Source: a bacterium (lineage in GTDB: Bacteria; Bacteroidota; Ignavibacteria; Kapaibacteriales; UBA7675). Taken from it: a stretch of 34,321 nt of DNA. Below the pieces are notes generated by a model. It did no database searches. It was not told the DNA's origin and saw nothing but the letters and a program-made list of their open reading frames with translations. The position numbers and the translations under genes are program-made. Positions 9,370 to 18,529 of this stretch are shown here, piece after piece; the stretch's first letter is position 1; each line of letters opens with the position of its first letter. Where the stretch lies: contig JAUHYX010000004.1 of assembly GCA_030426285.1 (NCBI GenBank), positions 1-34,321 of the forward strand, written 5' to 3'.

Positions 9370-10041
9370 TTACAAGTGCAGGCCGCATTCGGTTTTTGAA
9401 TGACCGGACCAGCGGCCTGTTCTGCTTTTCCCCCGATGTGTGCACTGCGAACAACCAATTGATTCAAACCCCTTGTTGGCCAGCGGGTGTCGTGGAACGT
9501 GCAACTCATCAAAATGTAGAATGGCTTGATCTTCGGTAAGATCGATAAGAGGGTGAATCCTCACAATATCTTCGCGATTGTGAATGATATTGAGTGAACT
9601 TCTGTGAGGTGTCTGCCAGCCCATAAGTCCCGAAACCCAGAAACTGTAGTTGTTCTTGATACGGTTGAGTGGTTCAACTTTGTTTACGTTGCAACACTCA
9701 TGTGGATTGTCTTGCCACATGCGTTGTTGTTTTGTCATTCTGTGACGCTCTGGAGAGGGGTACACCTCAACTACATTTATGCCCCATAGAGATTCCAGAG
9801 TTTTCTTGTACTCGAGTGTTTCCCTAAAATGGTATCCGGTATTAATGAAGTGGACGGTGGGCTCTTGCAGTGCATTGCATACTGCGGAAAGGAGCAGGCC
9901 AGACCATTTGCCAAACGAGGTCGTAATCAACAAGTTCTCGTGATCGATTTCATCGACAAGAAAGGGTAGGCGCGAAAAAGGAAGGAGCGCCTTACAATCA
10001 GAGTTCAGACGCTCCAAACAGTGAGTCTCTATACTTGGCAT
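9370..10041 (-). CDS. cysH: Phosphoadenylyl-/adenylylsulfate reductase-like protein (CysH family)
   Basis: LITTSFGKWSGLLL, HFINTGYHFRETLEY, CC and CSQC cluster ligands and C-terminal KTECGLH catalytic Cys motif. Confidence 0.82.
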   Translation of the reverse strand: MPSIETHCLERLNSDCKALLPFSRLPFLVDEIDHENLLITTSFGKWSGLLLSAVCNALQEPTVHFINTGYHFRETLEYKKTLESLWGINVVEVYPSPERHRMTKQQRMWQDNPHECCNVNKVEPLNRIKNNYSFWVSGLMGWQTPHRSSLNIIHNREDIVRIHPLIDLTEDQAILHFDELHVPRHPLANKGFESIGCSQCTHRGKSRTGRWSGHSKTECGLHL

Positions 10042-10769
10042 TGAGGTGCAGGTTCTTGCAGTTGCTGGTACAGGGCGATTGCTCTTGGGAACAGGATGTT
10101 GTTCTCTAAATGCACGTGTTTGTGCAAGTCAATCTCAAAGTCTCGCAAATTTGCAAACGCGACCTTGTATGTTTGACAGCCATCTTTCGGAGCGGTGTAG
10201 TCGCTGGAGAGTTCAGCAATTCTTCTGAATCGGTCACCTTCTTGCTGATGTTCTGCTTCCATAGTAGCAATTGGGTTCTCAACACTTCCGAACTGTGACT
10301 CCGGCAAATCAGTGCCATTCTTGGCTGCTTGCTCCAAACGAGTTATGTATGGAAACAGTACGAGTTCCTCTTTCATCATATGAGCCGCGAGCTCGGTTGC
10401 TGAGGCATCAAACTCCGCTCTAATTGTGTGAAGTTCTGGGTGGTTTCCACCGTGAACTCTACTCAATTTTTCAAGGTATTGTTGGATGATAGGCGTAATG
10501 CTACGCACATACTCATGATGCGTATCTTGAATTAGTCCGATCAGCGAAGTTAGCGAAAGGGAGTTGTAGTCTACTTTTGGTCGTGAGGTCAGCAGTACCT
10601 CAATCTGATTGACAACAGTCTGTTTGTCAACATTCTTACTGTCACATGCATCGCGCAGGGGAATTCCGCCGTTGCAACAGAAGTCAATGCCATACTGCGA
10701 AAACACCTGTGCAGTCTTGTAGTTTTGAGCAACAATTTTGCTCACTTTAGTATCGAGAAGATGTTCCAT
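10029..10769 (-). CDS. Iron-sulfur cluster repair di-iron protein (RIC/YtfE/ScdA family)
   Basis: FSQYGIDFCCNGGIPLRDAC N-terminal ScdA-type motif followed by hemerythrin-like HHEYV...HMMKEELVLFPYI...MEAEHQQEGD...HKHVHLENNILFPRA. Start MEHLLDTK at 10769. Confidence 0.92.
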   Translation of the reverse strand: MEHLLDTKVSKIVAQNYKTAQVFSQYGIDFCCNGGIPLRDACDSKNVDKQTVVNQIEVLLTSRPKVDYNSLSLTSLIGLIQDTHHEYVRSITPIIQQYLEKLSRVHGGNHPELHTIRAEFDASATELAAHMMKEELVLFPYITRLEQAAKNGTDLPESQFGSVENPIATMEAEHQQEGDRFRRIAELSSDYTAPKDGCQTYKVAFANLRDFEIDLHKHVHLENNILFPRAIALYQQLQEPAPQCQV

Positions 10770-10783
10770 CGTAAATTTTCCTT

Positions 10784-11212
10784 TTATCCAGATATTCGAA
10801 AATGTTGTTCTTCTAAAAGTTCTCGGGCTTCTGAGAGTGACATTGCCGCGAGGCGATTGCGGAGTGAACTCCTGATGTTGACAAACTCGGTGTGAAGTGG
10901 ACACGGATTCTCTGAACTGCACTCGGTCAATCCCAGAGCGCACCCAACAAAGTAGTCTGTACCGTCAATCGCCAATACCACATCCAGTACAGTTTTGGAA
11001 ACCTCATCATTGAGCTTGAAACCGCCGTTGGGACCGCGCACCGAGGTAACAATGTCACTCTTTACAAGAGTTTGTAAAATCTTAGATGTGAAGGCCTGGG
11101 GAATGTCGAGCTTGCTAGCTACTTCCTTTACACCTGTAAACTCACCCGCTTTCGAGCGCGAGGCGATATACAGGGCTCCACGAATTCCATATGTGCATGC
11201 TTTACTGAACAT
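10784..11212 (-). CDS. Rrf2-family transcriptional regulator with three conserved Cys
   Basis: MFSKACTYGIRGALYIA...VKEVASKLDIPQAFTSKILQTLVKSDIVTSVRGPNGGFKL; C-ALGLTEC-SSENPC cluster ligands. Confidence 0.93.
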   Translation of the reverse strand: MFSKACTYGIRGALYIASRSKAGEFTGVKEVASKLDIPQAFTSKILQTLVKSDIVTSVRGPNGGFKLNDEVSKTVLDVVLAIDGTDYFVGCALGLTECSSENPCPLHTEFVNIRSSLRNRLAAMSLSEARELLEEQHFRISG

Positions 11213-11229
11213 GTTTATTTCTCTCTAGA

Positions 11230-11260
11230 CAAAAGTAATCAAAAAATAATAAAGGACAAA
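11230..11260 (-). promoter_or_regulatory. Bacteroidota-type promoter for the Rrf2-RIC-cysH operon
   Basis: On the - strand: TTTG (plus-strand CAAA 11257-11260), 19 bp, TACTTTTG (plus-strand CAAAAGTA 11230-11237), about 17 bp upstream of the Rrf2 start codon. Confidence 0.65.
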
Positions 11261-11276
11261 TTAGTCCGGAATTATT
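11245..11276. promoter_or_regulatory. Candidate operator palindrome between divergent Rrf2 operon and nir-side genes
   Basis: AATAAT-aaa-GGAC-aaatta-GTCC-gga-ATTATT, a symmetric dyad centred at 11260.5. Confidence 0.65.
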
Positions 11277-11278
11277 CT

Positions 11279-11286
11279 TATGTTTG
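11279..11286 (+). promoter_or_regulatory. Candidate -7 element TATGTTTG for the 11298 gene
   Basis: Matches TAnnTTTG; no clear -33 TTG at ideal spacing, so weaker than the - strand promoter. Confidence 0.4.
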
Positions 11287-11297
11287 TACTGTAAGTT

Positions 11298-12521
11298 ATG
11301 AAAGCAACGAAGAACATACTGATGCGTGGCCCTCTAGCGTATAAACACGCACCCAAAACAGCGCTCGGGTTCTTTGCAGTTGCTGCTGGATTGGGAACAT
11401 ACATGAAGGCTGGCTTGGAGTTTGGGTTTGCATTTGAGTATGACCATACTCTGCATGCACACTCACACTTGGCGTTTCAAGGTTGGGTGTATCTAATTCT
11501 TTTCTATCTCACTACCAGTACGTTTCTCACCCAGTCTTCCCGAAATGCGAAGCGCGTGCAATTGCAATACTCTCTCACTGTTGTTGTGCTGGTTGGAATA
11601 GGTTGGGCCTTCTTGTACGAAGGTTACGGGGTAATATCCATAACACTCTCAACTCTGTTTCAGGTTCTGAACTGGTTGTATGCATACACAATACTGTCTA
11701 CAAGACAACAGCATACAAGTCAGCATTCGCTGGCCTCGCTCGCGTTGTATAGCTCGGTGGGTGTTGGGCTGTTTTCTACTCTCTTTCCGTTTGCAATAGG
11801 AGCTGTTGCAGCCAAGGGGATGGCTGGCTCAGAACTTTACCAATCGCTCATTTATACGTTTCTACACTTGCAGTACAATGGTTGGTTTCTCTTGGCTGCA
11901 CTCAGTGTCGTCTTACTCCATTACGAACAATTTCTGAGTAAAAAACTAAGAAAGGCGTTACACACTGCACTTGTTGTGTACATCGCTGGTTTGCTTCCGA
12001 GTATTGCGTTGTCACTCATGAATATGACTTTTGCAGATTATGTGATGCCGGCTGCACTTCTTGCAGCTGGTACACTGTTGTACCTGTTGGCTCCGATCAA
12101 AAGGATAGTTGTTGAGATCTCATGGCGATCATTGAAACCTGTCGCCATGTGGTTGGCAGCAACAGTATTGTTTGCATTTGCAAGTAGAGTTCTTTTGCAA
12201 AGCGCATCTGTTGTTCCCGAACTTGCGGACAAGTTCCTTGCAAACCGCTACTTCATCATCGCCTTTATTCATCTGTGTACCATAGGGATTCTTAGTTCTT
12301 TGCTCATATTTCTCCTGAACGATGGTTTCCAGAGCGCCGTAAAAGTAAGGGTTGGCATTGCCATGTTACTTGTTGGGTTTTTGGCTTCTGAATTAGTAAT
12401 GATTCTCGAAGGATCGATGGTCAGTATTCCAGCAACTGTTGTTGTATTTGTAACGACACTCATGCCGATAGGAGTTCTTGTGCTGCTGACATCCAAAAGA
12501 AAGCTGGAGGTTTCATCGTGA
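11298..12521 (+). CDS. Polytopic membrane protein, haem-copper-oxidase subunit I-like / NO-associated, uncharacterised
   Basis: About 12 hydrophobic segments; His-rich HTLHAHSHLAFQGWVYLILFYL, FLHLQYNGWFLL and FIIAFIHLCTIG motifs. Confidence 0.6.
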   Translation: MKATKNILMRGPLAYKHAPKTALGFFAVAAGLGTYMKAGLEFGFAFEYDHTLHAHSHLAFQGWVYLILFYLTTSTFLTQSSRNAKRVQLQYSLTVVVLVGIGWAFLYEGYGVISITLSTLFQVLNWLYAYTILSTRQQHTSQHSLASLALYSSVGVGLFSTLFPFAIGAVAAKGMAGSELYQSLIYTFLHLQYNGWFLLAALSVVLLHYEQFLSKKLRKALHTALVVYIAGLLPSIALSLMNMTFADYVMPAALLAAGTLLYLLAPIKRIVVEISWRSLKPVAMWLAATVLFAFASRVLLQSASVVPELADKFLANRYFIIAFIHLCTIGILSSLLIFLLNDGFQSAVKVRVGIAMLLVGFLASELVMILEGSMVSIPATVVVFVTTLMPIGVLVLLTSKRKLEVSS

Positions 12522-12994
12522 ATCATCAAACATTAGTTGTTGCCAGAATTCTACATGTTGTAGGCGTAGTTGTGTGGATAGGAGGAGTGTTTTTTGTGAC
12601 GGCGGTAATACTTCCCTATGTTAAGGCACGTCGAGCTGAGGACCCTGTAGGCCTTTTTGAGAGCATTGAGGGACAATTCTCGAAATACGCCAAGATAAGC
12701 GTTGCCTTAACAGGATTTTCTGGTATCTACATGATAGATGTCATGAGTCTGTGGTCGAGGTTTTCAGATGTTCGTTTTTGGTGGATGCATGCAATGGTGT
12801 TGATTTGGCTTGTGTTCAGTGTGATACTCTTGATTGTTGAACCAGTGTTGCGCAGAAAAATGGAACGCAATGGTATGACAATTCCTGCAGAACAGTTTCT
12901 ACGGGTTTCATCAAGAGTGCATGTACTCCTTTTAGGTTTGTCAATGTTAACAATCGCTGGTGCTGTCGCTGGCAGCCACGGATGGTTGTTGTAG
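12518..12994 (+). CDS. Small integral membrane protein, CopD-like/HemJ-like four-helix architecture
   Basis: ARILHVVGVVVWIGGVFFVTAVILPYVKAR; four TM segments; ATGA-like overlap with the upstream gene. Confidence 0.6.
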   Translation: MNHQTLVVARILHVVGVVVWIGGVFFVTAVILPYVKARRAEDPVGLFESIEGQFSKYAKISVALTGFSGIYMIDVMSLWSRFSDVRFWWMHAMVLIWLVFSVILLIVEPVLRRKMERNGMTIPAEQFLRVSSRVHVLLLGLSMLTIAGAVAGSHGWLL

Positions 12995-13050
12995 ATATAT
13001 GAATAGTCTAAGCATTGTTTTAGTTTTTATCATTATATGTGGTGTGTGAC

Positions 13051-14493
13051 ATGAAAGTTAAGAGAAATGTCTTTGCGTATGCTACAGCATTGTGCATGGT
13101 GCTCATGCTTGTGAGTTGTGAGAACAAGACGAGTGCTTTGAAAGACAACACTAAAATCAAAACTGTTGGAACGTATGAATTGGCAGAACTGGGTGTACCT
13201 CCACATGTACCACCTCCGGTTGGAAATCGCTCCGCTAAAAAGCTTCGTGTTGAACTCGAGATCATTGAGAAAAAGGGAGAGATAGCTGAGGGGGTTGAGT
13301 ATGTGTTTTGGACATTTGGTGGCACAGTGCCGGGTTCGTTCATCCGTGGACGTGTTGGTGATGAAATTGAATTCGTTTTGAAAAATCACCCAGACAACAA
13401 GTTGCCGCATAACATTGACTTGCACGCAGTAACAGGTCAAGGTGGGGGTGCTGAAGCATCATTTGTTGCTCCAGGGCACCAAAAGACATTTAAGTTCAAA
13501 CTCATCAATCCGGGACTATACGTGTATCACTGTGCCACAGCTCCAGTTGGCATGCACATTGCCAACGGTATGTATGGCTTGATTCTCGTGGAACCAGAAG
13601 GTGGTTTGCCACCTGTTGATCGCGAATACTATGTGATGCAAGGCGACTTCTACACACAAGGAAAGCATGGTGAACCAGGTCTTCAGGCCTTTGACATGCA
13701 GAAAGCATATGACGAAGAGCCGGACTATGTACTCTTTAATGGCAAAGTTGGTGCACTTACAAATGAAGATAAACTTGTAGCCAAAGCCGGAGAGACAATC
13801 CGCTTGTTTGTGGGTAATGGTGGACCAAACTTGGTGTCTTCGTTCCACGTTATTGGCGAGATATTCGACAAGGTGTATATCGAAGGTGGTAGCGCAATCA
13901 ACAACAACGTGCAAACAACGCTCGTACCGGCTGGTGGTGCCGCTATAGTTGAACTTAAAGCCGAAGTGCCTTCAAATCTCATTTTGGTAGATCACTCTAT
14001 TTTCAGAACATTCAACAAAGGAGCCCTCGGGATTCTCAATGTTGAAGGCGAGAAGAACAACCTCGTATTCGAAGGTGAGGTTCTCGATGGGATATACAAT
14101 CCGGAAGGGGCGACTATGCACAAAGATGCCAATGTCCCAGCAACGCAAGAGGCTAAGCCGGCCGCAACCAAAGAAGAGTCAATCGCTCGCGGAAAACAAA
14201 TTTACAATAACGCATGTTTCGCTTGTCACCAACCATCCGGTGAAGGCCTTGGTACAGTGTTCCCACCTTTGGCTGGCTCAGACTTCCTGAATGCTGATAA
14301 GGACAGAGCAATAAGTGCGGTGATTCACGGACTAGAAGGCGAGATCACAGTAAACGGTCAAACATACAATAGCCAAATGCCAGCTCAGATATTGAGTGAT
14401 GAAGAGGTGGCTAATGTGATGACATTTTTGTACAACAGTTGGGGCAACAACGGAACCGTTGTTTCACCAGAAGACGTAAAGAAACTCAGATAG
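13051..14493 (+). CDS. nirK: Copper-containing nitrite reductase NirK with C-terminal cytochrome c domain
   Basis: [85 protein letters not shown] plus C-terminal [29 protein letters not shown]. Confidence 0.96.
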   Translation: MKVKRNVFAYATALCMVLMLVSCENKTSALKDNTKIKTVGTYELAELGVPPHVPPPVGNRSAKKLRVELEIIEKKGEIAEGVEYVFWTFGGTVPGSFIRGRVGDEIEFVLKNHPDNKLPHNIDLHAVTGQGGGAEASFVAPGHQKTFKFKLINPGLYVYHCATAPVGMHIANGMYGLILVEPEGGLPPVDREYYVMQGDFYTQGKHGEPGLQAFDMQKAYDEEPDYVLFNGKVGALTNEDKLVAKAGETIRLFVGNGGPNLVSSFHVIGEIFDKVYIEGGSAINNNVQTTLVPAGGAAIVELKAEVPSNLILVDHSIFRTFNKGALGILNVEGEKNNLVFEGEVLDGIYNPEGATMHKDANVPATQEAKPAATKEESIARGKQIYNNACFACHQPSGEGLGTVFPPLAGSDFLNADKDRAISAVIHGLEGEITVNGQTYNSQMPAQILSDEEVANVMTFLYNSWGNNGTVVSPEDVKKLR

Positions 14494-14505
14494 TAGGGTA
14501 GTTGA

Positions 14506-15306
14506 ATGTTGAATAGAGTATCCATCTGGTATGGCAAGATGAATTCAATTCAGAGAAGTCTCCTTGCCTCCATGATATTTGGCCTGTCGCTCATGTACTC
14601 GTCACACGCCAGCGATACTAACCACATGGCAGATGTATCAGGTGGATACTTTGTTCCTATGTACGGTGTAGTTGACAATGAGTCAGTGTTCGTTGATTCG
14701 TTTTCGATTATGCCGCACCTTGTAACCAATCAAGAGTTTTTGACATTTGTACGAGAAAACCGCAAATGGATGAAGTCGAATGTAAGACGTCTGTTTGCCG
14801 ATGAAGGCTATCTGTCGTATTGGACGAGTGACACGACATTTACCGATTCGTTGAAGTTTGCGCCAGTTGCCAGTGTTTCCTGGTTTGCAGCCAAAGCTTA
14901 TTGTGAGTGTCAAGGCATGCGACTCCCTACCACCAATGAGTGGGAGTTTGTGGCTATGGCAGATAGCAAAGTTGTAGATGCACGCAAAGATTCAGTGTAT
15001 ACTGCCTCAATCTTGAAAGCATATGAATTGCGTGGAACTAATCTTCTGCCAGTGGGATTGTATCCACCAAATATTTGGGGAGTATATGATATCCATAAAT
15101 ATGTGTGGGAGTGGACATCTGACTTCAATGCTATCATGATATCAGGCGAGAATCGGGACAACAACAACGCCGGTTTGTTCTGTGGTGCTGGTTCATTGGG
15201 TGCGTCAGACCTTATGAACTATGCAGCGTTCATGAGATACGCTTTTAGAAACAGCATCGAAGCAAAGTACACTTTGCGTGGCCTAGGCTTTAGATGCGCC
15301 TTGTAA
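14506..15306 (+). CDS. nirV: SUMF1/formylglycine-generating enzyme-like protein, NirV-like by context
   Basis: MPHLVTNQEFLTFVREN, PVASVSWFAAKAYCECQGMRLPTTNEWEFVAMAD, DIHKYVWEWTSDF, RGLGFRCAL; directly downstream of nirK. Confidence 0.8.
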   Translation: MLNRVSIWYGKMNSIQRSLLASMIFGLSLMYSSHASDTNHMADVSGGYFVPMYGVVDNESVFVDSFSIMPHLVTNQEFLTFVRENRKWMKSNVRRLFADEGYLSYWTSDTTFTDSLKFAPVASVSWFAAKAYCECQGMRLPTTNEWEFVAMADSKVVDARKDSVYTASILKAYELRGTNLLPVGLYPPNIWGVYDIHKYVWEWTSDFNAIMISGENRDNNNAGLFCGAGSLGASDLMNYAAFMRYAFRNSIEAKYTLRGLGFRCAL

Positions 15307-15320
15307 CGAAGGATAGAGTT

Positions 15321-15926
15321 ATGAAGAATGTTAGTCTCATACTCCTGTTTGCTCTGAGTCTGCTCGCTTGTGAATCGAGTAGTGAAAAGGCTGAACCCCA
15401 AGAAAGTACCGAACATGCTGAGGTTTTCAGCGAAGAAGATGGTTTGTCGGTATATCAACTTACGAGCTCGTGGGAGAATCAATTCGGGGAGCAAGTTCAG
15501 CTGAACTCCCTACAAGGAAAACCAGTTGTTCTTGCCATGATTTACAGCACGTGCAAAGCGGCATGTCCGCGCCTTGTTGCAGACATGAAAGGAATTGAAG
15601 CAGATTTAGACGAACATGGAATGTCTGATGTCCATTTTGTTTTGGTAAGCATTGATCCGGAAAATGACACACCAGCAGTGATGCAAAAATTTATTGCTGA
15701 CAACAGAATGGATAAGCGGTGGACATTCCTGCGAAGCTCAGAAGAAAACACTCGCGAGTTCGCAAATATCATGGCGGTGCGCTATACGGAGATCTCTCCA
15801 ATCGATTATTCGCACTCAAATATCATCAGTCTCATCGATGAGAATGGTGTGCTGCGATTCCAGCAAGAGGGATTGGGTGTTGACAATGTAGAACTTGTTA
15901 AGAATGCTACGCTGTTGTTGCATTAG
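15321..15926 (+). CDS. SCO1/SenC family copper chaperone-like lipoprotein
   Basis: LLACESS lipobox; GKPVVLAMIYSTCKAACPRLVADMKGIEADL...FVLVSIDPENDTP with the CxxxC motif and a distal His (IDYSHSNIISLID). Confidence 0.92.
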   Translation: MKNVSLILLFALSLLACESSSEKAEPQESTEHAEVFSEEDGLSVYQLTSSWENQFGEQVQLNSLQGKPVVLAMIYSTCKAACPRLVADMKGIEADLDEHGMSDVHFVLVSIDPENDTPAVMQKFIADNRMDKRWTFLRSSEENTREFANIMAVRYTEISPIDYSHSNIISLIDENGVLRFQQEGLGVDNVELVKNATLLLH

Positions 15927-15989
15927 ACAAGACAATAGAAAACACAACCACATATTCAACTACACCTCATACTCCAAACAGAGGCATTT

Positions 15990-16952
15990 ATGTTGGCCGA
16001 ATCTGCTCAGAAAGAACCATATACACATTCTGACCAGTACCAAGAAATACGCGAGTTGGCGCAAGCAAAGAACGCTGTTATTCTAGCACACTACTATCAG
16101 ACAGACGATGTAAAGCGTGTAGCTGACTATGTAGGAGATAGCTTAGAGTTAGCTAAAAGAGCCGCAGCCTGTGAGGCCGAGAACATAGTGTTTGCCGGCG
16201 TTCGTTTTATGGCAGAAACAGCAAAGATTATCAATCCTAGTAGCTCTGTATATATGCCGGATCCGAGTGCAGGCTGTTCACTCGCTAGTTCTATAACAGC
16301 AGCGGATGTTGTTGCATTGAAGAAGCAATACCCCGGCCACAAGGTGGTCACATATATCAATACCACCGCTGATGTGAAGGCGGAGTCGGACGTTGCGTGT
16401 ACATCTTCCAATGCTGAGCACATTGTCAGAGAATTGAGTAAAGAAGCGCCTCTCATATTTATTCCAGATGAAAATTTAGCGGTGTATTTAGAAGGAAAGA
16501 CGGGAATTGAATTGAAGAAGTGGCGCGGCGTCTGCCATGTACACCAAGCACTGTCAGCTGAAAAGCTACTCAAACTCAAAGAACAGTTTCCCTCTTATGA
16601 GATTATTTCTCATCCAGAAGCACACATTAGCATCTTGGAAATCAGTGATTTTGTGGGTTCTACGTCGCAATTGCTACAAGCTGTGAAAAGCTCAAATGCA
16701 CCAGGTTTTATCATGGGAACTGAGGTGGGTCTTGCTACTCGATTGTCTGCAGAGAGCGGAGGTCGAACAGTAATTGCTGCTCCAGCCGAAGAAGACAATT
16801 CATGCTCCTGTAGCGAATGCGGGTACATGAAACTCAACACACTCGGAAAAATTCGCAACTGCTTGGTGGAAGGTTCAGGAGAAGTATTTGTTGAGCCAGC
16901 GTTGGCTGCCCGTGCACTTCGCTCTATTGAACGAATGTTTGTATTCTCATGA
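15990..16952 (+). CDS. nadA: Quinolinate synthase NadA
   Basis: NAVILAHYYQTDDVKRVADYVGDSLELAK, FAGVRFMAETAKI, PDPSAGCSLASS, CSCSECGYMKLNTL. Confidence 0.96.
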   Translation: MLAESAQKEPYTHSDQYQEIRELAQAKNAVILAHYYQTDDVKRVADYVGDSLELAKRAAACEAENIVFAGVRFMAETAKIINPSSSVYMPDPSAGCSLASSITAADVVALKKQYPGHKVVTYINTTADVKAESDVACTSSNAEHIVRELSKEAPLIFIPDENLAVYLEGKTGIELKKWRGVCHVHQALSAEKLLKLKEQFPSYEIISHPEAHISILEISDFVGSTSQLLQAVKSSNAPGFIMGTEVGLATRLSAESGGRTVIAAPAEEDNSCSCSECGYMKLNTLGKIRNCLVEGSGEVFVEPALAARALRSIERMFVFS

Positions 16953-18472
16953 ACACACCACAGAAGATAGCAGTCGTTGGGGCTGGGGTGGCAGGGCTTG
17001 TATTCTCACTTGAGCTTCTCAGACTCAGAGAATCAAGTGTCCGTCTTACAGTGTTTGCCGATGCTCCCAAGAATAATTCCGCTTATGCTCAAGGTGGCCT
17101 AGCTGTGTCGTCTCCAGATATCGAGGCCATTTCTCGACACAAAGCAGACACGTTCCTAGCTGGTGAATTTGCCAACGATGTACATGTGGTAGATCGAGTT
17201 GTGTCGGGCTCTGCTAGTGCATTGCAGACCTTGTTGGATTACGGTGTAGTCTTTGATGAAAATGAACGCGCTTTAAATTTCCACCAAGAAGGCGGTCATT
17301 GTGAAGCTCGTATTGTACACCGAGCAGACGCTACAGGGAGTGAACTTGTTCGTACGCTCGGACGCAAATTGCAAACGTACGCAAGTGTTCGGCATGTATC
17401 TAAGACCCTTGTCACCTCTATCGAGAAGCGCGATTGTGTGCCTACAGAGTCACCAGTGTTTGTTGTTACTTACATTGACAGCAACTGTGAAATGTACAGT
17501 GAGGAATTCGACATTGTGTATTTGTGTACCGGTGGTGTTGGAGGAGTGTTTGCCCGTACAACGAATGCAGAAACGGCCGTTGGGTCTGGACTTACCTTGG
17601 CAAAAAATCTAGGCGCAACACTTCGGGACTTAGAATTCATCCAATTTCACCCAACGGCGATGGTTGCTCCGAAAAGTGGCCGAATGCAATTGGCTACAGA
17701 GGCTTTGCGTGGAGCAGGCTCAATACTTGTAGACGAACACCGAAGAAGGTTGCGAGCAGGAGACGGTCAATATGTTGAGATGCTCACGCGCGACAAGCTT
17801 GCAAGACTAGTGTGGAAGCACACAACGTTAGAGAATGGTGGTGTTTATCTAGATTCAAGCAACATGCCACCAGAATTGCTACAACAACAATTTCCTCAGT
17901 TTTGGAAAGCATGTGAGGCATGGCACAAGAACCCTAGTAGAGATCCTATACAAGTCGATGTGGCAGCGCACTATAGCTGCGGTGGAGTTGCTGTAGACAG
18001 CGCAGGCAATAGCGGAATCAAACACCTGTATGTTGGTGGTGAGTTGATGAGTACTGGATTGCACGGTGCCAACAGGCTTGCGTCGAATTCGTTGACTGAA
18101 GCAGTGGTGTATGCCAAAGCATCAGCCTCAGATGTAAGCCGGCAAATTCGTCAGTCTACAAAAGTCCTACAACCTGCCGTTTTTATAGCTACGACCAAGA
18201 GTTCGAACCGAGACCTGAGTAAAATTCGAGAGGCCTTGCATTCGCTGCGCAAGTGTATGTCGCTCAATTTGGGCGTCGTGCAAAGTGCTAAACAGTATAT
18301 CAAAGCAGCCGAGGTTATACAACAGCTAGCGATCACAACAGAAAACAACAGAATGCAATCAAAAGAGTGGTTTGTATTGCAGTTTGCTGTTCAAACCGCG
18401 AAGCTCATTCTCAGTCATTCTACAGCTAGGAGCAGCAATATTGGGACGTTCTTTAACTCAGACCTTGCATAG
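16949..18472 (+). CDS. nadB: L-aspartate oxidase NadB
   Basis: VVGAGVAGLVFSLELLRL, NNSAYAQGGLAV, HQEGGHCEARIVHRADATGSEL, EFIQFHPTAM, AAHYSCGGVAVDSAGNSGIKHLYVGGELMSTGLHGANRLASNSLTEA. Confidence 0.96.
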   Translation: MNTPQKIAVVGAGVAGLVFSLELLRLRESSVRLTVFADAPKNNSAYAQGGLAVSSPDIEAISRHKADTFLAGEFANDVHVVDRVVSGSASALQTLLDYGVVFDENERALNFHQEGGHCEARIVHRADATGSELVRTLGRKLQTYASVRHVSKTLVTSIEKRDCVPTESPVFVVTYIDSNCEMYSEEFDIVYLCTGGVGGVFARTTNAETAVGSGLTLAKNLGATLRDLEFIQFHPTAMVAPKSGRMQLATEALRGAGSILVDEHRRRLRAGDGQYVEMLTRDKLARLVWKHTTLENGGVYLDSSNMPPELLQQQFPQFWKACEAWHKNPSRDPIQVDVAAHYSCGGVAVDSAGNSGIKHLYVGGELMSTGLHGANRLASNSLTEAVVYAKASASDVSRQIRQSTKVLQPAVFIATTKSSNRDLSKIREALHSLRKCMSLNLGVVQSAKQYIKAAEVIQQLAITTENNRMQSKEWFVLQFAVQTAKLILSHSTARSSNIGTFFNSDLA

Positions 18473-18493
18473 GTTTCTGAGCTTGTTCTTTCG

Positions 18494-18501
18494 TATCTTT
18501 G
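18494..18501 (+). promoter_or_regulatory. Candidate -7 element TATCTTTG upstream of the ABC ATPase gene
   Basis: Matches TAnnTTTG, about 28 bp upstream of ATG 18530; no well-spaced -33 element seen. Confidence 0.3.
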
Positions 18502-18529
18502 TACTGGTTTTTCACAAAGGTCGCAACTC

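Noticed and set aside
9379-9419. CAGGCCGC...GCGGCCTG inverted repeat near the cysH 3' end as a convergent terminator
   Set aside because: Arms fall inside the cysH coding sequence, the loop is long (about 25 nt) and there is no U-tract.
10046-10318. Small ORFs 10046..10228 +, 10106..10318 - and 10110..10298 +
   Set aside because: Nested in the RIC coding region; no motif support.
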